Shown here: positions 44,747 to 52,910 of the stretch, one piece after another | Position numbering within the stretch: position 1 is the first letter of the stretch | How the letters are laid out: the number at the start of each line of letters is the position of its first letter | Source: JAKZVK01 sp965248255 | Lineage (GTDB): Bacteria > Acidobacteriota > Terriglobia > Bryobacterales > UBA6623 | Reading direction: 5' to 3' | DNA: 64,000 bases | Assembly: GCA_965248255.1 (NCBI GenBank) | Contig: CBDFIW010000004.1 | Span: 2,914,001-2,978,000, forward strand | Position numbers and translations under genes: made by a program | Notes under the pieces: generated by a model | Seen by the model: only the letters and a program-made list of their open reading frames with translations | Told to the model about the DNA's origin: nothing | Database searches by the model: none

Positions 44747-45128
44747 GTTGCCTTGCCGCCTTGCGGCCCGTACTTCCTCAGCGACGCGCCGGTTCCACTG
44801 ACGATGCGCGGCCGGCGCAGATCCTCGACACGCCGCAAGGCTGCGGACAAAAAATCAATCTCCATGGCCTGGCGGCCGATTTTGCGTTCCAGCTCCGCGA
44901 GGCGGGCCTGGGCTTCGTGGCCGGGCTCGACACGGGCGCTGCCGCCGGGACGCGCCCCGCGCCGGGAAAGGCTTCCTCGACGCCGTAGCGCTCGACTTGT
45001 GCCAGCCAGTCGTAGAGCTTTTCGCGCTTCACCTCCAGCTCGCGCGCGAGAGCCGAGCCGGACTCGCCGGCTTCGAGCCGCCGGACGGCCGCCAGCTTGA
45101 ACTCCTTCGTGAATCGTCTTCGAGACAA
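44743..45128 (-). pseudogene. IS3-family OrfA, frameshifted
   Basis: The first part (M-S-R-R-R-F-T-K-E-F-K-L-A-A-V, with the helix-turn-helix ending in K-L-Y-D-W) is in one frame. From about 44950 the expected leucine-zipper part (R-L-A-E-L-E-R-K-I-G-R-Q-A-M-E-I-D-F-L) continues in another frame to the stop overlapping orfB. A single-base indel in the GC-rich run at 44930-44965 explains this. Without OrfA-OrfAB the element is probably not mobile unless the shift is suppressed. Confidence 0.75.
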
Positions 45129-45167
45129 TCGAACCTCCTTACCGTTCCCTGGTTCATTGTCCCTTCT

Positions 45168-45374
45168 CTACTGGTCTCGCTTTTCGGGTCCATTCCACGC
45201 CACCAGATTTTCGCGCTGCCAGGATTGGTAGTGTGGGGAAATAAAGATACCAGAGGCGACGATTCTTCTTAGCGTACGATTTTCCCCGTTTCGTGAGGTG
45301 ACCCCTACAAGCTCATGAGCGTAACCCGCAAGCGCGGCTTGGATGGTTTCTTTGAGTGTGGGCTTTCGGGGCAT
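45168..45374 (-). CDS. Small protein of unknown function, plasmid-associated
   Basis: 68 residues (M-P-R-K-P-T-L-K-E-T-I-Q-A-A-L-A-G-Y) with an excellent AGGAGG seven bases before the ATG. There is no membrane segment and no motif I recognise. Its C terminus lies close to the IS3 end and may have been altered by it. It shares the layout of its 5' leader (a long hairpin just before the ribosome-binding site) with the next small gene, 275 bp upstream. Confidence 0.6.
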   Translation of the reverse strand: MPRKPTLKETIQAALAGYAHELVGVTSRNGENRTLRRIVASGIFISPHYQSWQRENLVAWNGPEKRDQ

Positions 45375-45391
45375 GTTCTTCCTCCTTTGAT

Positions 45392-45440
45392 GGTTTGCTG
45401 TGTTTTCCCTTCACAAAGGACAGAGGGAAAACCACAAACC
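45392..45440 (-). promoter_or_regulatory. Leader hairpin of the first small gene
   Basis: GGTTTGCTGTGTTTTCCC (45392-45409) pairs with GGGAAAACCACAAACC (45425-45440) around a 15-nt loop. On the mRNA it ends about 12 bases before the AGGAGG site, so folding could influence initiation. Confidence 0.5.
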
Positions 45441-45649
45441 GGAGAAGGGGAAAAGAGCGAACCCGGCGCAGCGGGCGCGGGAACCAGACGAGTCAACGCG
45501 AGTGACAGACGCCGAAAGCCCCAAGAAGATACGGAACACCGCATTCCGGGGGGGGGCAGTTTGCCAGCTGTGAAGTCGGATTAGGAGCGAACCGGGAAGG
45601 ATCGGAGAGCGGCGAGGACGGGCCCCGCCGCTCTCTAAATCCGCGTCCC

Positions 45650-45901
45650 CTAGGACTCGGCCTGCTGCTCTTCTTCCCGCGGAAGCTCGAAGAGGTGCGT
45701 GTGGGCCTGATCGGCCACTTTGGCAAGCACCAACAAGTCGTTGCGCCCGAAGCTCTGTGTACTCTTCCATTCACCAGCGTCGTCTTTGTAGAGACGCGAG
45801 AACGTGACGTTGTGCCTCGGTTGCTCTTCGGTTCCGTTCGGCCAGATTGTGGCCTTGACGCGACCGATGCGGATTTCTGCGACGGGTTTTTGGTTAGCCA
45901 T
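45650..45901 (-). CDS. Small conserved plasmid/ICE-type protein
   Basis: 83 residues (P-V-A-E-I-R-I-G-R-V-K-A-T-I-W-P-N-G, F-S-R-L-Y-K-D, L-L-V-L-A-K-V-A-D-Q-A-H-T). I have seen proteins of this kind repeatedly beside plasmid or conjugation genes in high-GC environmental bacteria, but no function is known to me. CAGGAGG lies eight bases before the ATG. It is beta-rich, acidic at the end, soluble and has no signal peptide. Confidence 0.72.
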   Translation of the reverse strand: MANQKPVAEIRIGRVKATIWPNGTEEQPRHNVTFSRLYKDDAGEWKSTQSFGRNDLLVLAKVADQAHTHLFELPREEEQQAES

Positions 45902-45926
45902 GATGTGTTTCCTCCTGTGAAGTTAA

Positions 45927-45976
45927 GGGTTTGTGAGCGTTTCCGCTCACCAGCGCAAGGCGGAAACGGCCAAACC
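45927..45976 (-). promoter_or_regulatory. Leader hairpin of the second small gene
   Basis: GGGTTTGTGAGCGTTTCCGC (from 45927) pairs imperfectly with GCGGAAACGGCCAAACCC (ending 45976). The arrangement matches 45392-45440 in position, size and the GGTTTG/CAAACC and TTTCC/GGAAA arms, although the sequences differ. Both leaders continue upstream with similar GAACCCGG and AGACGCCG stretches. Confidence 0.5.
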
Positions 45977-46324
45977 CTGACGAAGGAGGAACAGCGCCGC
46001 CGAACCCGGTGACGGGCGGGACCGACAAGGGCAAGAGAGAGTGCCAGACGCCGCGGGCGAGGGAACCGTTCTGGCGCGAGTCTTGCGTCGGGCCAAACCG
46101 GTCCCGGCTGCGGCCAGCGCCCAATGGCGCAACCTTTACCCGTCTTCCGGTCAGGTGCGGTAGGCCACAGATTAGCGCAACATTCGCAGCGTGGAAGCTG
46201 AGCGCCCGCGCCCGGTGAATGGATCGCAGCGTGAAGGGTGCAAACGGCCACTTGCCAAAGTGAACGTTGTTGACGCGCAAGTTCAGCAGGAAGCTCCCTC
46301 GAGTCCGTTCTTCTCGCGGATTCT

Positions 46325-46600
46325 TTAGCGGCGGTTCCACGAGCCGAATCCTCGCTTCCGAGCCTGTTCCTCAAGGTCAATGAACTCTTGCCACTTCGAG
46401 AGGGGAAAGCGGCGCTAAGCGTGAGCATAGCCCTCGCGGATGAGCAGGGAGTTGAAATTTCAGCCGCCGGCATAGACGTAGCGCAACAGCCGGTCGTAGA
46501 GGTCGCGCGTATCTCCGGTGCTGGGCACCTCGTTACCCTGGCGCCAGCGGTCTATGACGCTGGACGGCGCCGGCGTGGAGAGGATCTCCCCTCTCAGAGG
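46325..46600 (-). pseudogene. Thermonuclease-family (SNase-like) gene fragment with two internal stops
   Basis: One minus-strand frame reads Y-D-R-L-L-R-Y-V-Y-A-G-G, then TGA, N-F-N-S-L-L-I-R-E-G-Y-A-H-A, then TAG, R-R-F-P-L-S-K-W-Q-E-F, E-E-Q-A-R-K-R-G-F-G and a final stop at 46325-46327. This is the C-terminal two-thirds of a staphylococcal-nuclease fold, whose catalytic Arg/Glu pattern (D-R-x-x-R-x-L-R-Y-V; E-G-Y-A) is preserved around the stops. Such nucleases are common on conjugative plasmids. Confidence 0.75.
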
Positions 46601-46709
46601 GGCGTTAGCCCCTCGTCTGCTGTGGTTGTTTTGTTGCGGTTCCGTTTTTCAACAGGCTGGCCGTTCCTACTACTTGTTCCTTAACTACATGCTTCTTTAA
46701 CTAATGTAT

Positions 46710-46792
46710 GTCGGGGTGTTTCATCAACGAAATTGGCCCCGTGTCGGGGTGTTTCATCCAAATTCCGGCGGTTGGAGTCAGGGTGTTTCATC
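46710..46792 (-). repeat. Iterons of a plasmid replication origin
   Basis: On the minus strand GATGAAACACCCCGAC recurs at 46725-46710 and 46758-46743, and with one change at 46792-46777. The period is 33-34 bp, three DNA turns. A fourth, partial and inverted copy (GATGAAAC) is at 46824-46831. They lie 160 bp beyond the stop of repA, consistent with RepA-binding iterons. Confidence 0.7.
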
Positions 46793-46807
46793 CTGGACCC
46801 CCCCCGG

Positions 46808-46827
46808 ATCCACAGGCATCTGTGGAT
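46808..46827. promoter_or_regulatory. Inverted repeat next to the iterons
   Basis: ATCCACAG-GCAT-CTGTGGAT is a perfect 8-bp inverted repeat. Each arm contains TCCACA/TGTGGA, part of the DnaA-box consensus, so DnaA or RepA binding is possible. It is adjacent to a run of C residues. Confidence 0.4.
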
Positions 46828-46954
46828 GAAACCCGCCCTCGGAAGCCCGTGAAGCTCTGTGCGGGGCTTCAGGAGGCGAGGCAATCCTACTCCCCTCATA
46901 CCTCCCACGTCGTCAGAGGGTGATCCAGGGGCAGGGAAGGGGACCGGAGGGCTG

Positions 46955-47866
46955 TCATCCCACGAGCTGAAGGTGCGTGGGTGGCACAGCGGGTTTCGAG
47001 GGCCAGAGGACCAGCACCCCCTTCCCTGTCGCGTAGTTCAGATCCGGCCAGGCAATCTTGATCTTGATCAACTCCCGCAGGCAGTCCTTGCGAAAGTCAT
47101 CAACGGTGCGCTTATCACCCGCCTGGGCGGGATCCACCCCGAACTGGCGGTAGAGGCGCGGCCAGGAGAGCCGTAGCGGACCCTTCAGCGAGAACGTCCG
47201 GCAGGTGAGCCACAGGTAGAGATCGAGGCCCAGCGGAGAGCGTCTGAGAGCTTTGAGGATGTTCATGTCGAGCGGCACGGGATGGCTGACGATCTCCTGG
47301 AAGAACTTCTCGCCCAGCTCGATCCTGCTCTCCCACAGCGCGCGCCCATGGGGCTGCTTCGGGTTCCACCAGAACTCGGTGCGGCTGGCCAGCGGTGCAT
47401 TGACGCTGGCCGAGACCTGTCGATCTTCGTAGGCCAGCTGGATATGAGCGTTGAAGAGCCGCTTCATCTGGTTGTGAACTCGCGTGCGCTCGCCTCGTCT
47501 TCCTCCACCGACGGGGGCCAAGTCCAGCTTGCGCATGAACTCGGAGAGCGAGGCCCCCAGGAACAGCTCGCGGCTTTGGGTGTGGACCGCCTCGGTGGAG
47601 ACCCAGGCCAGCAACAGGCGGGGAAGATTGCCGAAGGGCAGCCCGGTTTTACCCACGGCGGTCATGATCAGGGTGTAGGGGCCGTTGATCCTCTTGTACT
47701 GCAGCCGGCGGCTAGGGTTGGCGCGGGGCAGGGAGCAGAGCGCCATCAGCCGCGCCATGAAGCCGAGATCGGGGTCCGCTTCGCTGGCCCCGACCAGCTG
47801 GTTCACCTGATCGAAGCGGGTGAAGTGGCGCCGCGTCTGGGGCGAGGATGCGCGGAGCGCCTTCAC
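46955..47866 (-). CDS. repA: Plasmid replication initiator RepA (RepA_C family)
   Basis: I start it at GTG 47866, which overlaps the trbB stop as GTGA and follows GGGAGGGG; the longer frame from 47908 starts with TTG. About 303 residues. Family motifs are L-P-F-G-N-L-P-R-L-L-L-A-W-V-S-T-E-A-V, S-R-E-L-F-L-G-A-S-L-S-E-F-M, L-W-E-S-R-I-E-L-G-E-K-F-F-Q-E-I and L-K-A-L-R-R-S-P-L-G-L-D-L-Y-L-W-L. RepA binds the iterons just downstream to start plasmid replication. The gene appears complete, unlike traG two genes upstream. Confidence 0.87.
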   Translation of the reverse strand: MKALRASSPQTRRHFTRFDQVNQLVGASEADPDLGFMARLMALCSLPRANPSRRLQYKRINGPYTLIMTAVGKTGLPFGNLPRLLLAWVSTEAVHTQSRELFLGASLSEFMRKLDLAPVGGGRRGERTRVHNQMKRLFNAHIQLAYEDRQVSASVNAPLASRTEFWWNPKQPHGRALWESRIELGEKFFQEIVSHPVPLDMNILKALRRSPLGLDLYLWLTCRTFSLKGPLRLSWPRLYRQFGVDPAQAGDKRTVDDFRKDCLRELIKIKIAWPDLNYATGKGVLVLWPSKPAVPPTHLQLVG

Positions 47867-48849
47867 GAGCCCCTCCCGGGCAGGGAAGTCTCCCCCGGCC
47901 GTGGCCAAACCGGCTGGATGAGCCAGCGGTTCTCCTTCGCTTCATAGCCTTTGACGAAAGCGGCTTCTTCCGCGAAGCGCCGCCCCTCGTGGCGCGTCAT
48001 GTGAATCACCATGGCGATTCCGTCCACTACGCCTCTACAGGTGACTTCCCAGGGAAGCTCCCCGCCGCCTTGCATGGCGCAACTGGCGATCCGGGATAAG
48101 GCGCTCTCAGCGTTGTTGGCGTGTACGGTCGTCAGCGATCCGCCGTGGCCGGTGTTGAGGGCTTGCAGCAGGTCCGCCGCCTCTCCGCCGCGAACCTCGC
48201 CCACGACGATGTGATCCGGGCGGTGACGCAGCGCGTGGCGGACTAAATCGCGGATTGTAACCGCTCCTTCCTGCAAACCGCGAGCCTCGAAGCGGACGCA
48301 ATTCGAGCGCTCGATGCGAAGCTCCAGCGTGTCCTCGATGGCAACTATCCGCTCGTCATCGGGGAGAAGTTCGATGAGGGCATTGAGCAACGTGGTCTTG
48401 CCCGATCCGGTGCCGCCTGAAACCAGGATGTTGCGCCGGGAGCGCAACACCCGCTCTGCTTCGGCCCGCACGTTTTTGGGGAGTGCGCCTTGCTTCACGA
48501 GATCATCCGCCGAGAACGCCCGCTTGCCAAAGCGCCGCACGGTGATAGCGACTTGAGGACTGGCGGGCGGAACGCAGATGGCAACCCGCGATCCGTCATC
48601 GAGCCGGGCATCGACAATGGGAGAGCTGGCCGGGTCCAGTCCCAAAGGACGGGCGATATGGATAGCGGCCCGTAACAGCGCCGCTTCGTCCAGGTCCGGC
48701 GCGGCGTGTGCGGCCAGCCGTCCGGCCCGCTCGACCCATACATTACCGGGGCCGTTAATCATGATCTCGCTGACTTCGGAATCTTCCAGGGCGCTCTCCA
48801 AACCCGGTAGAAACGGTTTGAGATGTTCCAGTCCGCTTGCGGCGCTCAT
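47863..48849 (-). CDS. trbB: TrbB/VirB11-type conjugal transfer ATPase
   Basis: About 328 residues from ATG 48849, which overlaps the traG stop as ATGA; an upstream in-frame ATG at 48876 exists. Motifs are S-E-I-M-I-N-G-P-G-N-V-W-V-E (N-terminal domain), Walker A S-G-G-T-G-S-G-K-T-T, the Asp box E-D-T-L-E-L, Walker B P-D-H-I-V-V-G-E-V-R-G and the His box H-G-G-S-L-T-T-V-H-A-N. It powers assembly of a type IV secretion pilus. No other T4SS gene survives in the window. Confidence 0.9.
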   Translation of the reverse strand: MSAASGLEHLKPFLPGLESALEDSEVSEIMINGPGNVWVERAGRLAAHAAPDLDEAALLRAAIHIARPLGLDPASSPIVDARLDDGSRVAICVPPASPQVAITVRRFGKRAFSADDLVKQGALPKNVRAEAERVLRSRRNILVSGGTGSGKTTLLNALIELLPDDERIVAIEDTLELRIERSNCVRFEARGLQEGAVTIRDLVRHALRHRPDHIVVGEVRGGEAADLLQALNTGHGGSLTTVHANNAESALSRIASCAMQGGGELPWEVTCRGVVDGIAMVIHMTRHEGRRFAEEAAFVKGYEAKENRWLIQPVWPRPGETSLPGRGS

Positions 48850-49665
48850 ATTTGGCCCGCCTCCTTCGCTCTCCAATAGGAGTGTTCGGCTGGTAGATAG
48901 TGCGGTTTCAGGTAGACGCGGCGCGGCTCAAGCGACTGCACCCCGTCATAGGGCAGACAGACCGCTTGACAGTTCCCCAGCAAGGCGAAGTCTCGCGGGT
49001 GAAACACGGCCTCGCGTTGCTCCCGCCTCCGGCCCGGCCTGAGAGCGGGGAGACTTCCGAGCGCTTGGAGGTCTCGCTGATGGTGTAGGATTCCTTGATC
49101 TTCGCAACCTGGCCGCACAACTCGGACGCAATCTTGGCGCTGGCGTCGTCGCTGAGAGACAGGAAGATTCGTGTGCGGAGCGTCTGCAACAGCGAACGCC
49201 ACGCTTCCGAGCTTCCCAACACGGCCCGCAACGAGGAAATAGACTGCGTGGCGACAATCGGGATGCAGCGGCATTGCCGGGTCAGCGCAAAGGATTTTTC
49301 ATCGCCCGATGGGTCGTCCTCGCCCACCGAAGCAAAGGCTTGATATTCGTCACAGATAAAGACGGCGGGCCGGAAGTAGCTGCCCGGCTTCGCCTTCATC
49401 TTGGCCGGGCGCATGAGAAGCGCCTGTAGCCAAGCGTTCTGAGCATCACGCCCACGGCGCGGGCCAGCGCCGGGTTGATATCGGCGGGCATGTTCAAGGC
49501 CAGCACCTTGCCCTGCTCGATCAATTCATAGAGCGGCGGCAGGTGCTGCGCGATCTTGGCCGTTTCTTCGTTAGCCGGAGGAATGGAAGTAGTGGCCTGG
49601 TTCCTCTCGGCTCCGGGGTCCGGCTTCTTGTCGTCCGGCTGCTCCGCCTCCGCCGCCGCGAGCTG
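48846..49665 (-). pseudogene. traG: TraG/VirD4-type coupling protein, broken
   Basis: Three frames must be joined. About 49640-49450 gives L-P-P-L-Y-E-L-I-E-Q-G-K-V-L-A-L-N-M-P. From about 49440 to 49040 comes V-F-I-C-D-E-Y-Q-A-F (Walker B) followed by C-R-C-I-P-I-V-A-T-Q-S. From about 49040 to 48846 comes L-L-G-N-C-Q-A-V-C-L-P-Y-D-G-V. At least two frameshifts (near 49440 and 49040) and loss of the N terminus with Walker A, replaced by an IS1380 fragment, make it non-functional. Its stop overlaps the trbB start. Confidence 0.8.
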
Positions 49666-49669
49666 GTCC

Positions 49670-50119
49670 CAGCCACAACGGATTGTTGCGAAAGTCGAGC
49701 ATCATCAGGAGGAGTTATTCCCGCGACCCGGCTTCATCGTCACCAACATGACCCTGCCGAGCCGCTCGCTGGTGCGCTTCTACAACAAGCGCGGGACGGC
49801 CGAGCAATGGATTAAAGAAGGCAAGCAGGCGACGCACTGGACGCGGCTGTCGTGTCATCGCTTCCGGGCGAATGAAGTGCGACTGCAGCTCAGCGTGCTG
49901 GCCTACAATCTGGGGAATCTCTGGAGGCGGCTCGGGCTGCCACAGCGAATCAAGAGCTGGTCGCTGACGAGCTTGCAGCACCGGCTGATGAAGACGGGCG
50001 GACGGCTGGTCAAGCATGCTCGCTACTACTGGCTGCTGTTGGCCGAGGGGCACCTCAACCGGAAGCTGTTCGGCGAAATGCTGGGGCGGATCTGGGCGCT
50101 ACCTGTGCCGGGAGGCTAG
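49670..50119 (+). mobile_element. IS1380-family transposase, C-terminal fragment
   Basis: The plus-strand frame encodes about 150 residues: V-A-K-V-E-H-H, F-I-V-T-N-M-T-L-P-S-R, F-Y-N-K-R-G-T-A-E-Q-W-I-K-E-G-K (with the last catalytic Glu region), and L-A-Y-N-L-G-N-L-W-R-R-L-G. These are typical of the DDE end of IS1380 transposases. The N-terminal two-thirds are missing. It abuts the broken traG gene. The 200 bases after its stop hold nothing I recognise. Confidence 0.85.
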
Positions 50120-50317
50120 CGCCGACGGCCCGGACAAGGCAGCGTACGCGGGTTGCCGAGGGTCGGCGCGGGAGAGATTTTGCCAAAAAGCCCTCTGCGT
50201 TTGCTGAAACGGCGCAAGCGGGCAGCATTCGATGGCCGCAGCAGCAGCGAGAGGAGTCCAAACGGGGAAGTAGTGCGAAAACCGTTGTATGGCGGCCCGT
50301 GGATCGGCTACCCTGTT

Positions 50318-50485
50318 CGTGCCAGGACGGCCAAAAAGGAAATCCTGGTTATAGGGCCTCGCCAAGTCGGTAAGACAACTCTCGCTCTCGATATCGCTGA
50401 ACAGCGCAGCGCACTTTATCTTGACCGCGAAGACCGGGCCGACCGGGAGAAACTGCGCGATCCGGCGCTCTTCCTTGACCGCTAA
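50318..50485 (+). pseudogene. AAA_14 (DUF4143-type) ATPase, N-terminal fragment
   Basis: The frame contains V-I-G-P-R-Q-V-G-K-T-T-L-A (P-loop, from 50357), Y-L-D-R-E-D-R-A-D and D-P-A-L-F-L. This is the opening of AAA_14 ATPases, usually about 400 residues. It stops after about 55 residues, and the expected continuation is absent. Confidence 0.6.
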
Positions 50486-50652
50486 CGTGCTGCGCAGCCG
50501 GTGGACCATGGCCGAGCAACCACCGTCAAGAAACCGTCAGAAAAGTTGCCCATCAAGCGGGCTAGGCCGTAGGCGTTGCGAGCGAAAGCAGACGCCCTGA
50601 AACCGCGTAAAGTTAATGAGAGGAAGGAGTTGGCAGAAAACCATGGAAGACG

Positions 50653-50706
50653 CCAGCCTGCTTCACGCGCAGGAGGTCCCCAGTTCGAGTCTGGGCGCGC
50701 CCACCA
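50653..50706 (+). tRNA. 3' half of a tRNA-Val(CAC) gene; probable attachment-site remnant
   Basis: The sequence forms an anticodon arm (CCTGC-TTCACGC-GCAGG, anticodon CAC), a 5-base variable loop, a perfect T arm (CCCAG-TTCGAGT-CTGGG) and an acceptor 3' strand CGCGCCC with A and an encoded CCA. The matching 5' acceptor GGGCGCG and the D arm are not upstream, so the gene is partial. Integrating elements typically leave such 3' fragments as att sites. No intact copy lies in the window, and a T-rich tract follows. Confidence 0.75.
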
Positions 50707-50967
50707 TTTTTTCAATAGTTTACAGACGATAGTGTCGTTGCCCTTCGGCTTTGTCTCAGCACGATGTCAGCCGCAAGGTAGGTCCCGAGTGGCCACGACT
50801 GTCGCCGGGTGACTGCGAGAACGTTAGCGTTTCAGGGACCATACCGCCAGATTCTTCCCACCTCAACGCGTCCACCCGGCCGATCCCCTGCCGAGGACAG
50901 GCGGCGATACCGACCGCGAAATGGCCTGCTGCTGGCTCGCTCGCACTGACCACCAACGAGTCTGGGG

Positions 50968-51105
50968 GGTGTCTACAAGGCCGAGGACACAAAGCTCAAT
51001 CGTCTCGTCGCGTTGAAATTCCTGCCAGCGCATTTCCTCGACGACGAAGACATCCACAAGCGCTTCGAACGTGAGGCGAAGTCGGCCGGCGGCGCTGTGT
51101 CATGC
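50968..51105 (+). pseudogene. Pkn-type Ser/Thr kinase N-lobe remnant (first)
   Basis: The frame reads G-V-Y-K-A-E-D-T-K-L then V-A-L-K-F-L (the ATP-binding Lys) and F-E-R-E-A-K-S (start of helix C with its Glu). It then ends at the IS630 type B border. The glycine-rich loop is only partly present. The 260 bases between it and the tRNA fragment show no gene. Confidence 0.7.
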
Positions 51106-51107
51106 TA

Positions 51108-52201
51108 TTGACTCCCGCATAATATAGAGTCAGTCAAAACAAAGAGAAGACTGTTTCCAGAAGGCCGTGATCAAACGCGGTTTGCGGTACATGCGGCGGA
51201 GTGCCTTGCGGGCCCGCTCGTTCAGCTCGCCGTAGTCTTTCGGACAGACGTTCGGCAACTCGTGCTGCTTCCAGTAAGCCCAGATGTATTCCACCGGATT
51301 CAACTCCGGCGCATAGGGTGGCAAGTACTCGGTTGCGATGTGGCCTTCGGAGAGTTCGATGAACTCTTGCACCAGGCGGCTACGGTGCGCCGGCAGCCGA
51401 TCCCAGACGATCAGCAGCGGGCGATCGATATGACGTACCAACGCCTTGAGAAAGTCGGTCACTTGCTCTTTGCCGATCGCACCGGGATAGAGCCGGAAGT
51501 AGAAGTTACGCAGCGTCAGCCCCGCCGAGACGGAAAGCTTCTCCCAGTTGAAGTTAAACTGCAGCACCGGTGTTTGGCCACGTGGCGCCCAGGTGCGGCA
51601 GCGATGCGGCTTCTGACTCAATCCGCTTTCGTCGATGAAGACGAGCGTACGGCCTTCGTTTTGGGCTTTTTTTTAATGCGCTTCCAGGTCTTGCGCTTCC
51701 AGGTGCGGATCCGCTCTTCGTTGCGCTCGCGCGCCTTTCCGGCCGGGCGTTGCGGGCTCCAGTCGAGCGCTCGCAGGATCTTCCAGGCGTGGCCTGCGTG
51801 GTATGCGACCCCGAACTCGTCTCCGGTCAGCCGAGCCACCCGCGGACAGCTCCACAGGGGCGTTGGGAAGCCGTGGGCTTCCGGGCCTTCCAGCAGCAGC
51901 GACGTCAGGCGTTCGCGTTGTGCGGCATCGAGGAGCGGCTTGCGTCCGGCGCGCCCGGCCTGGCGGAGTCCGGCCGCACCCTGCTCGCGGTATTGCCGCC
52001 GCCACTCACTGACGGTTTGGCGAGCGACGTTCAGCCGTCTCGCCGTCTCGGACTGATTGTGGCCTTGGTGGAGCAGCCGCATCGCTTCGAAACGGCGCTT
52101 CTCCAGCGCCTTGAAATCCCGCTTCACACCTTTGGGGTTGCCCATACATATATAGATGCTCCACACTGTCAAAAAGTGTCATAATAATTTGCGGGATTCA
52201 A
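51108..52201 (-). mobile_element. IS630-family insertion sequence, type B, full copy
   Basis: The ends are TTGACTCCCGCATAATATAG and, inverted at the right, TTGAATCCCGCAAATTATTA. Both are flanked by TA (51106-51107 and 52202-52203). Length 1094 bp. The left 383 bp also occur at 32720-33102. Confidence 0.87.
51130..52172 (-). CDS. IS630-family type B transposase, joined by a -1 frameshift
   Basis: The first frame (to about 51665) carries helix-turn-helix motifs (S-E-T-A-R-R-L-N-V-A-R-Q-T-V-S-E-W-R-R) and the winged-helix region. The second frame (51621 and upstream) carries V-F-I-D-E-S-G-L-S-Q, V-W-D-R-L-P-A-H and N-P-V-E-Y-I-W-A-Y, the DDE set. They meet at eight A residues ending in A-AAA-AAG in the first frame. 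This is the classic -1 slippery heptamer, so programmed frameshifting is likely, as in related IS630 elements. The N-terminal start at 52172 or the later M-G-N-P-K-G-V is open. Confidence 0.85.
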
Positions 52202-52259
52202 TAAGTCTGCCATGTCTACGAGATCGAGCGCCGCCGGGAGAACTCCGCGAGACGCACGT

Positions 52260-52892
52260 ATGAACGTCAAGTTAGCCGCGTTTTGTGCAGTTGCGAGCGT
52301 CGCACTTGCCTCGGATTCCTCGGACCGCCACGCGCTTTCTCTCCCTGATTTGAACGCAAACCGGCAAACGTTAGAGCAGTATCGCGGTCGCATCGTCGTG
52401 TTGAATTTTTGGGCCACCTGGTGTGTACCCTGCCGCGAGGAAATGCCGCTTCTCGTTGATCTGCAGAAACGCTACGCCTCGCGAGGCGTCGTCGTCGTGG
52501 GCGCTTCGGCCGATGACGAGAGCACACAGGCGCAGATCGAACCTTTCGTGGAAGAGCTGGGCATCACGTTTCCGATCTGGATCGGCGCGAATACCGCCGA
52601 CATGGAACGATTAGGACTCGGCGCAGTGCTTCCCGCGACGGCAATCATTGACAAGGATGGACGAATCATTTTTCGCCTCATCGGCCCTCTGAAGCGAAAG
52701 GCGTTAGCTCAGCGAATCGACTACCTGCTTTCCGACAAACAGGGTAAAGCCCCTGAGCCGCTTATCGACGCGCTCAGCAAAGCGAACCTCGACCACGACC
52801 AAGAAGGCCATGATCACGGAGAAGACGAGGAGCACTCGCATGGGGGCGTAGGCGTCGAAGGTGCGTCTATGGTTCCCTCGTGGCCGCTTTGA
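52260..52892 (+). CDS. TlpA/ResA-like thioredoxin with His-rich C-terminal tail
   Basis: 210 residues from ATG 52260, which begins a signal peptide (K-L-A-A-F-C-A-V-A-S-V-A-L-A-S). The thioredoxin fold has W-A-T-W-C-V-P-C-R-E-E-M-P with Cys55 and Cys58, V-G-A-S-A-D-D-E and the cis-Pro region V-L-P-A-T. It is probably a periplasmic thiol-disulfide reductase. The C terminus has a metal-binding-looking tail (H-D-Q-E-G-H-D-H, then H-S-H), unusual for the family and suggesting copper, nickel or zinc handling. The next gene starts 18 bp later. Confidence 0.87.
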   Translation: MNVKLAAFCAVASVALASDSSDRHALSLPDLNANRQTLEQYRGRIVVLNFWATWCVPCREEMPLLVDLQKRYASRGVVVVGASADDESTQAQIEPFVEELGITFPIWIGANTADMERLGLGAVLPATAIIDKDGRIIFRLIGPLKRKALAQRIDYLLSDKQGKAPEPLIDALSKANLDHDQEGHDHGEDEEHSHGGVGVEGASMVPSWPL

Positions 52893-52910
52893 CCGGGCGA
52901 GGGCCGCGCC

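Noticed and set aside
45493..46473. A 326-codon minus-strand frame across the small plasmid genes
   Set aside because: It overlaps two well-supported small genes with strong ribosome-binding sites and the thermonuclease remnant in other frames.
46710..46792. CRISPR array
   Set aside because: Only three 16-bp units spaced 33-34 bp with no cas genes; the setting beside repA fits iterons.
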